Shown here: piece by piece, positions 25,630 through 31,057 of the stretch
Numbering within the stretch: the stretch's first letter is position 1
Layout of the letters: each line of letters begins with the position of its first letter
Notes under the pieces: model-generated
The model's input: only the letters and a program-made list of their open reading frames with translations
Told to the model about the DNA's origin: nothing
Databases searched by the model: none
Source: a virus
Reading direction: 5' to 3' (one strand)
Length of the DNA stretch: 39,808 bases
IMG/VR virus record: IMGVR_UViG_3300046001_005293
Location: 1 to 39,808 of that record
Made by a program: the position numbers and the translations under genes

Positions 25630-25913
25630 TATTTTTTAGTTTGTAGTTGTTGTTTAATTTCTCTCAATATCTCGTTTACACTAATTTTCTTTACTTTATA
25701 TGTGAACGCATTTTTGTCGATCATAGAATCAACTACTTTTTCCTCAACATCAGTTGAAGCAATAAAGATACATTTATCATCATCTTCCGTCTCTGGTACG
25801 TCAACAAAGCTACTTTGATCTAAACCAAATCCAGATCCGATTTGAGATAGGACTTTATTCATACGATTTATAAATGCTGCTTTATCTTTATCTTGTAATA
25901 TATATTCTGCCAT
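25629..25913 (-). CDS. Unknown small protein
   Basis: 94 aa. It starts MAEYILQDKDKAAFINRMNK; the centre has FVDVPETEDDDKCIFIASTD and the end is basic and helical (VNEILREIKQQLQTKK). No domain recognised. It sits between two small acidic proteins, 2 nt after the gene at 25916 and overlapping the next by one base, so the three form one translational unit that ends at the terminator at 25271. Confidence 0.82.
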   Translation of the reverse strand: MAEYILQDKDKAAFINRMNKVLSQIGSGFGLDQSSFVDVPETEDDDKCIFIASTDVEEKVVDSMIDKNAFTYKVKKISVNEILREIKQQLQTKK

Positions 25914-25915
25914 AA

Positions 25916-26398
25916 TTAATTATTAAATTGATCGTCGTACCAATCGGTTTTTAATTCCTCAAAAATTTGTTCTAATCTATTTTGTGTTTTACGATTTAAT
26001 GATTCGATATCAACATCATCAAAATCTATCAACTCATCTTCATATTCTTCCCATGAAGGACCTATTTTGTCAAAATCAGTAAGTGTAATATAATCTCCTT
26101 GAAAACCACCATCTTCATCACCATCAAAAAGAAAAGTAGTACTAAGTATTAAAGAGTAATTCAATTCAGATGTCTCTACTCTATATGTACATTTAAAATG
26201 AGTTTTACGAAATTCAACTTTCTCGTCACAATCTACATCATTAAAATCTAAAGCTTTATTAATTAAGTAATCGTCAAGTTCAACTATTATTTCCTCATCT
26301 TGCTCATTGAAACTATCAGAACCCTCAGCTAGAAGCTTTGAATTGCGGGTCATTTTATTTTTTATTAAAAACGATTTTAAATCAAAGTTATTGGTCAT
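25916..26398 (-). CDS. Unknown acidic protein heading a three-gene operon
   Basis: 160 aa, strongly acidic. The N-terminal 25 residues are basic (NFDLKSFLIKNKMTRNSKLL) followed by A-E-G, giving an L-A-E site that could be a prohead-protease cleavage point. The body alternates acidic loops with strands (KCTYRVETSELNYSLILSTT). A TATTTATA box ends 28 nt before the ATG. No family recognised. It heads the operon 26398-25333. Confidence 0.82.
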   Translation of the reverse strand: MTNNFDLKSFLIKNKMTRNSKLLAEGSDSFNEQDEEIIVELDDYLINKALDFNDVDCDEKVEFRKTHFKCTYRVETSELNYSLILSTTFLFDGDEDGGFQGDYITLTDFDKIGPSWEEYEDELIDFDDVDIESLNRKTQNRLEQIFEELKTDWYDDQFNN

Positions 26399-26426
26399 TA
26401 TTTTTTAATTTATATTAAATGCTGGG

Positions 26427-26434
26427 TATAAATA
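26427..26434 (-). promoter_or_regulatory. TATTTATA box (candidate late promoter)
   Basis: Coding-strand TATATTTATA, 28 nt before the ATG at 26398 that heads a three-gene operon ending at the terminator at 25271. Confidence 0.5.
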
Positions 26435-26492
26435 TATTGAAACCATATGAATATAAGACCGTGTAAAAATACTTGACACGCGCGAATTTGCG

Positions 26493-26636
26493 CTATACTT
26501 GCGTTATTTGCGCCGGTTTATCCTCTAACACTAAGTATGGTACATCATCTTTTGTGTGGCGTAATTCACCCTCGGCCATTATTTTTTTAAAATATTCCGG
26601 ATAAAGAGGACCGGCCCATTCTATGGTAGCGTTCAT
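26493..26636 (-). CDS. Short gene, 47 aa, unknown
   Basis: Read directly from the minus strand: ATG at 26634-26636, stop TAG at 26493-26495. The product starts MNATIEWAGPLYPEYFKKIM and ends KPAQITQV. It begins 8 nt after the stop of the 113-aa gene at 26645, which supports it as the last gene of that operon. The composition is protein-like and there are no rare features. Function unknown. Confidence 0.6.
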   Translation of the reverse strand: MNATIEWAGPLYPEYFKKIMAEGELRHTKDDVPYLVLEDKPAQITQV

Positions 26637-26644
26637 GTATATTA

Positions 26645-26986
26645 TCATGATTTCTTTTTAACTGTGTCAAACCATTCTTTAAATGTACCTATTAATCCAA
26701 AATCTTTTCCAAGTACAAAAGCTTGTTTTGCTATGTCTATAACTTCTTCCTCACTATAAAGTGTTTCTTGTTTAGGTTCTTCGGGTCCACAATCACAAGT
26801 TGTAGTATGCCCACAATAACATTTAGTTGTTTCGTCATACAATCCTAAATCCTCATCCGCTTTCATCATATTGATTAGAGCTTGTTTAATTAATCTAGCA
26901 TTTATCTTCTCCCATTCTTCAAACGATAAGTCGGCCCTTGGGTTTAATTTAATGAACTCTTTGTATTGTGATTCTAGTGTTGACAT
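26645..26986 (-). CDS. Unknown protein with CxC-type cysteine cluster
   Basis: 113 aa. Residues 56-67 read CYCGHTTTCDCG, four Cys and one His in twelve residues, a probable small metal-binding knuckle. The N-terminal 50 residues are helical (SFEEWEKINARLIKQALINM), and the C-terminus is helical and amphipathic (EVIDIAKQAFVLGKDFGLIG). I recall similar CWCGHTxTCDCG-type phage hypotheticals. It is separated by 3 nt from the upstream gene and precedes a 47-aa gene. Confidence 0.82.
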   Translation of the reverse strand: MSTLESQYKEFIKLNPRADLSFEEWEKINARLIKQALINMMKADEDLGLYDETTKCYCGHTTTCDCGPEEPKQETLYSEEEVIDIAKQAFVLGKDFGLIGTFKEWFDTVKKKS

Positions 26987-26989
26987 AAT

Positions 26990-27241
26990 TTATTTTTTTA
27001 TTACTACTTGTCTTATTCTATCAAATAACTCTTCTAGGTCTTTTGCCGAATCTACTGACCATTTCTCTGTTTTTAATACAAAGAAACAATCTTCATCTCT
27101 ATCTATTCCTATACTTGAATGTGCTTTTATCTCTAAAAATTCATATTCGTCTTGATCTGATAGACAATTGGCGTCTTGTGAGAAACTAAATGATGCGTGT
27201 TCTAATAATATACCTTGTTCTTCCATAGTTCTTATTTTCAT
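26990..27241 (-). CDS. Unknown small protein
   Basis: 83 aa from the ATG at 27239-27241. A promoter-like TATATTTAGA (27244-27253) ends only 2 nt before this ATG, so either the mRNA is nearly leaderless or translation begins at codon 6 (MEEQGILLEH). The product has EFLEIKAHSSIGIDRDEDCF and a helical C-terminus (DLEELFDRIRQVVIKK). No family recognised. It is the first gene of the operon 27241-26493. Confidence 0.75.
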   Translation of the reverse strand: MKIRTMEEQGILLEHASFSFSQDANCLSDQDEYEFLEIKAHSSIGIDRDEDCFFVLKTEKWSVDSAKDLEELFDRIRQVVIKK

Positions 27242-27243
27242 GC

Positions 27244-27277
27244 TCTAAATATACGAATAGTCTTTTTATAATCCACA
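27244..27277 (-). promoter_or_regulatory. Weak host-type promoter
   Basis: -7 TATATTTAGA at 27244-27253, 20-nt spacer, TGTG at 27274-27277. The box ends 2 nt from the ATG at 27241. Confidence 0.45.
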
Positions 27278-27281
27278 CTCT

Positions 27282-27291
27282 CGTATATACG
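27282..27291. repeat. CGTATATACG palindrome with conserved flank
   Basis: The 10-bp palindrome also occurs at 37294-37303. The + strand flank (TATATACGTTTCGGCTTTGA) recurs with a few changes at about 34660-34690. Confidence 0.5.
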
Positions 27292-27389
27292 TTTCGGCTT
27301 TGAAAGAAATTTTGTAGAGAGAAGGAGTTCACCCCCTCGGATTTTGTGGCTAAAGGGGTTATAATGATTTTTATGGTATATTTGTATAT

Positions 27390-27700
27390 ATGAAATGCGC
27401 GGGCGGGTTTTTGTCGTTTATCTGTAGGGACGGGGCCTTCTCACATTTTTGTAGCGCAGCGTCGATGGACCGCAATTACCGTGGGGCCATTTCGCCGTCG
27501 CAGCGCGCGCGCAGCGCTAGCGGATCAGAAAAGACCTTCCTCCCTCCAGAGCCCCAGATCCGGCGATCTTTTTTGTCGCAGGCCCGGCTCCCGTGTCTCT
27601 TTTATTTCAGGCATGCGCGCGCGCGCTAGATTAACGAAGGCGACCATTTGGCCGCCTCTATCGTGTTGTGTGTTGTTGTTTAGTGTACGCGCGTATCCTA
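27390..27700. other. GC-rich gene-poor island
   Basis: Visibly GC-rich in an otherwise very AT-rich window, with two alternating CG tracts (about 27497-27512 and 27614-27626) and an 8-bp hairpin AGGCGGCC / GGTCGCCT at 27638-27657. Open frames on both strands have unnatural compositions and no support. I see no confident gene. It may be a structured RNA, an origin or inserted DNA. Confidence 0.6.
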
Positions 27701-27781
27701 TTAAGTGAACGCTATAGCTGTTACTATTGCTGATATCCATATGATAATGAATATTCCTGCATTTATGTCTTGTCTTTTCAT
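27701..27781 (-). CDS. Tiny candidate membrane peptide, 26 aa
   Basis: ATG at 27779-27781, stop TAA at 27701-27703. The product starts MKRQDINAGIFIIIWISAIV and ends TAIAFT: a short basic head followed by one hydrophobic helix. It starts 4 nt after the stop of the 56-aa gene at 27786, as expected for the last gene of a small operon. The support is only spacing and a clear transmembrane-like sequence, so it could be chance. Confidence 0.4.
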   Translation of the reverse strand: MKRQDINAGIFIIIWISAIVTAIAFT

Positions 27782-27785
27782 AGCG

Positions 27786-27956
27786 TTATTGCTTTAGCAT
27801 GTTTAATTTATCAATCGTACGTAATGCATCTTCTTCATCGCATACAGGTATCATTTGGTTTTCTCCTAACACATACCATCCGTCGTATCGTTCTTCTGTT
27901 CTTAATTCGCCTGTTAAATCGAATTCTTCTCCGTCACTAAATTTTAATGTAGACAT
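27786..27956 (-). CDS. Short conserved-type phage protein, 56 aa
   Basis: Read from the minus strand: ATG at 27954-27956, stop TAA at 27786-27788. It begins MSTLKFSDGEEFDLTGELRT, continues YDGWYVLGENQMIPV and ends in a short helix. I recall small proteins of the type MSTLKFSDG...DGxYVVGxGxLIPV in related phages. A full promoter lies at 28000-28033 and the leader has the AACAATTAA elements common to its neighbours. It is the last gene read after the C-free tract. Function unknown. Confidence 0.75.
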   Translation of the reverse strand: MSTLKFSDGEEFDLTGELRTEERYDGWYVLGENQMIPVCDEEDALRTIDKLNMLKQ

Positions 27957-27999
27957 AATTTTAATTGTTTTAATTGTTAATTGTTGTTTTAAACTCAGA

Positions 28000-28033
28000 T
28001 ATAAAATTACAAACTATAAATCTATAAACCAAA
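28000..28033 (-). promoter_or_regulatory. Host-type promoter of the 56-aa gene
   Basis: -7 TAATTTTATA at 28000-28009, 20-nt spacer, TTTG at 28030-28033. Lies inside the C-free tract. Confidence 0.8.
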
Positions 28034-28076
28034 CTAAATATAAATTATTTTCAAACTATTTCATCATTTATACTTA
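28032..28076 (-). repeat. 45-bp direct repeat, copy 1
   Basis: Identical to 28407-28451. Lies just upstream of the promoter of the 56-aa gene, covering its -33 edge. G-free on the + strand. Confidence 0.9.
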
Positions 28077-28083
28077 TACTAAA

Positions 28084-28335
28084 TTATTCTTCTATAAACC
28101 ACATTAATATATCTTCACCTACTAATTCAAAATTAATATCACCATTAAATTCTTTATTTACAATCATTCCATTTTTTAACCTATTCTTTAACTCAATCCA
28201 ATCATCTACAAACTCATCATCATAATTTTCTCTATCATTATACTCCTCATCTTCAAATAAACATTCAACTCTTTCTCCACTTTCATACTCATTATCATTT
28301 CCACAACCAAATAAATCAATTAAAATTTCTTCCAT
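28084..28335 (-). CDS. Unknown protein encoded without any C on the coding strand (83 aa)
   Basis: 83 aa, very acidic (LFGCGNDNEYESGERVECLF, then many Asp/Glu). The coding strand has no cytosine from start to stop, so every amino acid that needs C (Ala, Pro, Thr, Gln, His) is absent. The frame is intact, the start has a promoter (28375-28408) and an A-rich leader, and the leader is also C-free. No domain recognised. With neither G-C pairs nor a C-containing hairpin it cannot have a normal terminator, so read-through into the 56-aa gene is likely. Confidence 0.8.
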   Translation of the reverse strand: MEEILIDLFGCGNDNEYESGERVECLFEDEEYNDRENYDDEFVDDWIELKNRLKNGMIVNKEFNGDINFELVGEDILMWFIEE

Positions 28336-28374
28336 TTTTTCTAATTTTTAATTATTAATATTATTTTTTAACAC

Positions 28375-28408
28375 TATAAAATTACAACTTTAATTCAACA
28401 TAACCTAA
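28375..28408 (-). promoter_or_regulatory. Host-type promoter of the 83-aa C-free gene
   Basis: -7 TAATTTTATA at 28375-28384, 20-nt spacer, TTAG in place of TTTG at 28405-28408. C-free. Confidence 0.65.
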
Positions 28409-28451
28409 CTAAATATAAATTATTTTCAAACTATTTCATCATTTATACTTA
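28407..28451 (-). repeat. 45-bp direct repeat, copy 2
   Basis: Identical to 28032-28076, in the same position relative to the next promoter (28375-28408). Confidence 0.9.
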
Positions 28452-28463
28452 CATTATTTATTT

Positions 28464-28880
28464 TTATTCTTCATCATCATTTAATCCATTCTCTTCTTTA
28501 TACCCATCAATTATCATCTCCTTAATATCATCACTTAAACTACTTTCATTTAATAATTCAATTAACCCATCTAAACACTCATAACTAAAATCACCTCTAT
28601 AACACCCACCCCAATCACACATCATATTATCAAATAAAAATATCTCATTTAAAAACCCACTTACACTCTCACAACCAACACTTCCCATACTACAACCATA
28701 CCTTCCCCCACTAACATATAATCTAAAATCAACAAACTTCTCCAACATTTTACTCCACTCATCTCTATCCATTCTACTATCATCCCCAACACCTAAATCA
28801 TTCCAACAATACTTCTCATAAACATTCTCTAATTCTAACTTAACTTCTTTACCTAACATTTTACCTAAATACTTTTCCAT
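28464..28880 (-). CDS. Unknown Cys/Gly-rich protein encoded without any C (138 aa)
   Basis: 138 aa with no Ala, Pro, Thr, Gln or His, because its coding strand contains no cytosine. The sequence is otherwise protein-like: a charged helix, then FRLYVSGGRYGCSMGSVGCE (about 52-71), FDNMMCDWGGCYRGDFSYEC (about 83-102) and a helical acidic end. Seven cysteines suggest metal binding or a compact fold. The promoter at 28920-28953 has exact TTTG with a 20-nt spacer to TAATTTTATA. Function unknown. The intact long frame argues against recent random hypermutation. Confidence 0.83.
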   Translation of the reverse strand: MEKYLGKMLGKEVKLELENVYEKYCWNDLGVGDDSRMDRDEWSKMLEKFVDFRLYVSGGRYGCSMGSVGCESVSGFLNEIFLFDNMMCDWGGCYRGDFSYECLDGLIELLNESSLSDDIKEMIIDGYKEENGLNDDEE

Positions 28881-28919
28881 AACACTAATTTTTTAATTAT
28901 TATTTAATTATTTTAACAC

Positions 28920-28953
28920 TATAAAATTAACATATTAATTCCATATAAACAAA
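28920..28953 (-). promoter_or_regulatory. Host-type promoter of the 138-aa C-free gene
   Basis: -7 TAATTTTATA at 28920-28929, 20-nt spacer, TTTG at 28950-28953. C-free. Confidence 0.8.
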
Positions 28954-28987
28954 CAAATCACAAAATATTTTTAATATATTATTAGAC

Positions 28988-29012
28988 AAAAAAAGACTCA
29001 ATTAAGAGTCTT
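28988..29012 (-). terminator. Intrinsic terminator overlapping a stop codon
   Basis: Stem AAGACTC / GAGTCTT then seven T. The stop codon of the 66-aa gene is in the loop. Confidence 0.8.
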
Positions 29013-29202
29013 CTAATTTTAATAATTTAATTTCACTTTCACTTTCATAAACATTGTAATTATTAAAAAACCACTTTTTAACTGTTTCAAATGAACCATC
29101 AAATAATTCTTGTGAGTACATATCTTTAATTAATTCATCTAAATCATTAACTTCAAAAGTGTCATTTACGTCTTCAATACTAATTACTAAATAATTTTTC
29201 AT
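29002..29202 (-). CDS. Unknown small acidic protein (66 aa)
   Basis: 66 aa, acidic (NYLVISIEDVNDTFEVNDLD), with one Gln and two Thr, so it is not fully C-free but is C-poor (about nine C in 200 nt of coding strand). The last codons (GAA GAC TCT TAA) form the 5' arm of its own terminator (28988-29012), so stop codon and hairpin overlap. Its promoter (29243-29276) holds the terminator of the upstream gene in its spacer. Leader ends ..TTAAAGTTATG. No family recognised. Confidence 0.8.
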   Translation of the reverse strand: MKNYLVISIEDVNDTFEVNDLDELIKDMYSQELFDGSFETVKKWFFNNYNVYESESEIKLLKLEDS

Positions 29203-29242
29203 AACTTTAATTTTAATTATTAATTGTTGTTTTAAACTCTGA

Positions 29243-29276
29243 TATAAAATTAAGGAAGGAGGCTTACACCTCCAAC
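29243..29276 (-). promoter_or_regulatory. Host-type promoter with terminator in spacer
   Basis: -7 TAATTTTATA at 29243-29252, GTTG at 29273-29276. The 20-nt spacer is the hairpin that ends the upstream gene. Confidence 0.7.
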
Positions 29277-29279
29277 CTT
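29252..29279 (-). terminator. Terminator inside the next promoter
   Basis: 11-position stem AAGGTTGGAGG / CCTCCTTCCTT with two T-T mismatches, loop TGTAAG. Ends the 79-aa gene; fills the spacer of promoter 29243-29276. Confidence 0.7.
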
Positions 29280-29291
29280 ATTTTAATTTAT

Positions 29292-29531
29292 TTATTTCTC
29301 ACCCTCAAAAATAACATATTTTATTATATCATTTTCTAACATTAAATTTCTAACATTATTAATTTTATCATTTAATAAATCTTTACTTTTAAAGAAACTT
29401 TTAAAATTATACATTCTATCATTTCTTTCAAATTCAATATTATTTTCTAATAAAACATTCTCACATTTCTCACAATCTTTTAAACCTTTTTTACTACCAT
29501 AAAAGCAAAACCCAAAACTTAATTTTTTCAT
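29292..29531 (-). CDS. Unknown small Cys-containing protein, C-poor gene (79 aa)
   Basis: 79 aa, basic at the start (KKLSFGFCFYGSKKGLKDCE) with a C-x2-C (CEKC). It lacks Ala, Pro, Thr, Gln and His, like the two proteins at 28084 and 28464. The coding strand has only two C, both in codons where C is synonymous (TTC and TGC). The promoter at 29568-29600 has exact TTTG and a 19-nt spacer; the leader ends ..TTAAGGTTATG. An 11-bp stem terminator with two mismatches follows at 29252-29279. Function unknown. Confidence 0.8.
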   Translation of the reverse strand: MKKLSFGFCFYGSKKGLKDCEKCENVLLENNIEFERNDRMYNFKSFFKSKDLLNDKINNVRNLMLENDIIKYVIFEGEK

Positions 29532-29567
29532 AACCTTAATTTTTTAATTAATTATTTATTTTAACAC

Positions 29568-29600
29568 TATAAAGATAATAATAAAACACAACATAACAAA
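29568..29600 (-). promoter_or_regulatory. Host-type promoter of the 79-aa gene
   Basis: -7 TATCTTTATA at 29568-29577, 19-nt spacer, TTTG at 29597-29600. Confidence 0.78.
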
Positions 29601-29672
29601 ATATATTTACAATTATTTTACCATTTATATTCATTCTAAATAACTAAATATAGCTTTGGGTTAATATAGATT

Positions 29673-29697
29673 AAAAAAGACTCAATTAAGAGTCTTT
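29673..29697 (-). terminator. Intrinsic terminator
   Basis: 8-bp stem AAAGACTC / GAGTCTTT then a T-run; same cassette as at 28988 and 31444. Ends the 101-aa gene. Confidence 0.8.
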
Positions 29698-29711
29698 AAT
29701 TTTTATTATTT

Positions 29712-30017
29712 TTAACTCCAAATTTCCAAATCAGTTAAATTATATTTTAATTTAATTTCATTATAAACATTATCACGATCATTATCATTATTTACAGTAT
29801 AATGATCATTATTATTTATAACAACTATACAACTTAACTCACTATAAACTATATCAGCTAATATACTCTCTAAACAGCTACCATCACAATCTTTTAATTG
29901 TAACTCACAACAGTAAACATTATTTACTGCATCGTCAATTTCACAATTAAACTTTTTACTGTTAAATTTATTAACATCGTTTAAATTGTCTGTAAAATTC
30001 ATTAATTTAATTTCCAT
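29712..30017 (-). CDS. Unknown Asn/Asp-rich protein (101 aa)
   Basis: 101 aa, rich in Asn and Asp, with six Cys (NCE, CCE, DCDGSC, LSC). It starts MEIKLMNFTDNLNDVNKFNS and ends in TDLEIWS. It may bind a metal, but no known pattern is recognised. The promoter at 30060-30093 is a perfect match (TTTG, 20 nt, TATCTTTATA). The terminator at 29673-29697 follows the stop. Leader ends ..TTAAGGTTATG. A monocistronic unit. Confidence 0.82.
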   Translation of the reverse strand: MEIKLMNFTDNLNDVNKFNSKKFNCEIDDAVNNVYCCELQLKDCDGSCLESILADIVYSELSCIVVINNNDHYTVNNDNDRDNVYNEIKLKYNLTDLEIWS

Positions 30018-30059
30018 AACCTTAATTTTTTAATTATTAATTGTTGTTTTTAACTCTTA

Positions 30060-30093
30060 TATAAAGATATAAACTAAACATAATATAACCAAA
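30060..30093 (-). promoter_or_regulatory. Host-type promoter of the 101-aa gene
   Basis: -7 TATCTTTATA at 30060-30069, 20-nt spacer, TTTG at 30090-30093. Confidence 0.8.
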
Positions 30094-30104
30094 CATTATT
30101 ATAA

Positions 30105-30311
30105 TTATTTTTCATTTTCTTTTAAATTTTTTTTCCACCCAAGCCATATCCCTATAAGCACTATAATGTTCATCCCAAATGAGGCAATCACCTCATGAAT
30201 GTCCTTATAAATGTTCATTGTAAGATGGACATGCCCTACCACCCAAAATGGCACCGCCAGATTCTCAGCGATCCAGACGATCAAAAATGTAATAAATGTC
30301 TTGTACTTCAT
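30105..30311 (-). CDS. Small membrane protein, two predicted helices (68 aa)
   Basis: 68 aa, starting at the ATG at 30309-30311 (MKYKTFITFLIVWIAENLAV). The longer reading from 30356 would pass through a hairpin (30327-30350) and the TATTTATA box, so the shorter form was chosen. Hydrophobic helices lie at about 5-25 and 42-60; the C-terminus is basic (WKKNLKENEK). Base composition is GC-richer than in neighbouring genes, which hints at separate origin. Function unknown. Confidence 0.78.
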   Translation of the reverse strand: MKYKTFITFLIVWIAENLAVPFWVVGHVHLTMNIYKDIHEVIASFGMNIIVLIGIWLGWKKNLKENEK

Positions 30312-30314
30312 GGC

Positions 30315-30322
30315 TATAAATA
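30315..30322 (-). promoter_or_regulatory. TATTTATA box 3 nt from a start codon
   Basis: Coding-strand TATTTATAGCCATG, almost the same arrangement as at 20981. It directly follows the hairpin at 30327-30350. Confidence 0.4.
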
Positions 30323-30326
30323 GAGG

Positions 30327-30350
30327 CGGCTCACCATTTCTGATGAGCCG
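30327..30350 (-). terminator. Hairpin without a clear U-tract
   Basis: 7-bp perfect stem CGGCTCA / TGAGCCG, 10-nt loop, followed on the coding strand by CCTCTATTTATA. Ends the 130-aa gene or forms the 5' end of the next transcript. Confidence 0.5.
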
Positions 30351-30382
30351 TCTCAAAACAACATTAAAAAATTAAAGCATAA

Positions 30383-30775
30383 CTACCTGATTATGTCTAG
30401 ATCATCAGTAGGTATTTCAATTAGGTCGCCTCGCATGTTGTAACAAGACCACTCTTCACTATATTCATCAAACAAGTATTTGTAATCCACTCCAGAATCT
30501 TCTGATCCCGCACTTGGGAGGTATTCATAAATGGTTGTTTGTTGTTGTTCTTGGTTTGGCTCATTTCTGTCACGCCCGTAAAAGACAGTATCATCAATTA
30601 AGGTAGCTAATGAACTTATGTTACCAAAAGAAAGCAATTTAATTACACGCTCAGGTCTGTCATAATACTCTCTTAATATTCTACCTACACCTGTAGGGTA
30701 ACCGTCGAAATGACAGTACACAAAAAACACCTGTTTATCCTCTTTAAGAGTCCCAATGTATGATCTCGTTGACAT
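30383..30775 (-). CDS. Conserved phage hypothetical, STRSYIG type (130 aa)
   Basis: 130 aa from the ATG at 30773-30775, giving TAATG overlap with the upstream stop. The start STRSYIGTLKEDKQVFFVYC, then HFDGYPTGVGRILREYYD, is a pattern I recall in many phage hypotheticals. The centre has FGNISSLATLIDD and the end is acidic. The conserved block may be a small enzyme or regulatory fold, but no catalytic residues can be named. It is coupled to the 70-aa gene upstream. Confidence 0.82.
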   Translation of the reverse strand: MSTRSYIGTLKEDKQVFFVYCHFDGYPTGVGRILREYYDRPERVIKLLSFGNISSLATLIDDTVFYGRDRNEPNQEQQQTTIYEYLPSAGSEDSGVDYKYLFDEYSEEWSCYNMRGDLIEIPTDDLDIIR

Positions 30776-30987
30776 TATTGTACTGGTATAAAAACTGGTG
30801 TGGAACAAAAAACCTGACCTAAATTTATCTCAGTCGGTCTAGACACCTGCACTGCTTTAACCTCATTATTGAACACTTGTGTTTTAATAAACGAGGCAAC
30901 TAATGTTTGAATTGGAAATGAACAGTTCTTAACAGGAACTCCATTGTACGTCCAATAACCGTTTTTGATTTTAATTTTTGCTTTCAT
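30775..30987 (-). CDS. Unknown small protein (70 aa)
   Basis: 70 aa, beta-rich and basic at the start (KAKIKIKNGYWTYNGVPVKN), ending VFCSTPVFIPVQ. Promoter at 31014-31047 is a perfect match, with TTTG, a 20-nt spacer made of the terminator hairpin of the upstream gene, and TATCTTTATA. The leader has ACAACAAATAAAAGTTATG. It is co-transcribed with the 130-aa gene at 30383. No family recognised. Confidence 0.82.
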   Translation of the reverse strand: MKAKIKIKNGYWTYNGVPVKNCSFPIQTLVASFIKTQVFNNEVKAVQVSRPTEINLGQVFCSTPVFIPVQ

Positions 30988-31013
30988 AACTTTTATTTGT
31001 TGTTTAACTTTGA

Positions 31014-31047
31014 TATAAAGATACGGTGAGGCTTTCGCCCCACCAAA
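31014..31047 (-). promoter_or_regulatory. Host-type promoter with terminator in spacer
   Basis: -7 TATCTTTATA at 31014-31023, TTTG at 31044-31047. The spacer (31024-31043) is the GAAA-loop hairpin of the upstream gene. Confidence 0.8.
31025..31044 (-). terminator. GAAA-loop hairpin inside the next promoter
   Basis: 8-bp stem GGTGGGGC / GCCTCACC (one G-T pair), loop GAAA. Ends the 100-aa gene and fills the spacer of promoter 31014-31047. Confidence 0.7.
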
Positions 31048-31057
31048 TCTACTTTAA

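Larger units (their letters stand above)
27999..28984 (-). other. Cytosine-free coding-strand tract, 986 nt
   Basis: No G occurs on the + strand between the G at 27998 and the G at 28985, so the coding strand and its mRNA contain only A, G and T/U. It covers two complete genes (28084-28335, 28464-28880), three promoters, their leaders and both copies of the 45-bp repeat. Confidence 0.97.

Noticed and set aside
26473-26499. TTGACA ... TATACT on the + strand
   Set aside because: Looks like an E. coli promoter with a 15-nt spacer, but it lies inside or against the short gene at 26493, no + strand gene follows, and the host pattern here is Bacteroidota type.
27377-27392. TATATTTG on the + strand just before an ATG
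   Set aside because: It matches the host -7 box, but TTTG is about 30 nt upstream instead of 19-20 and the following frame is not credible.
27390-27740. Open frames on both strands in the GC-rich island
   Set aside because: The products have unnatural Arg/Ser/Pro-rich sequences, mutually overlapping frames and no operon spacing. High GC reduces stop codons by chance.
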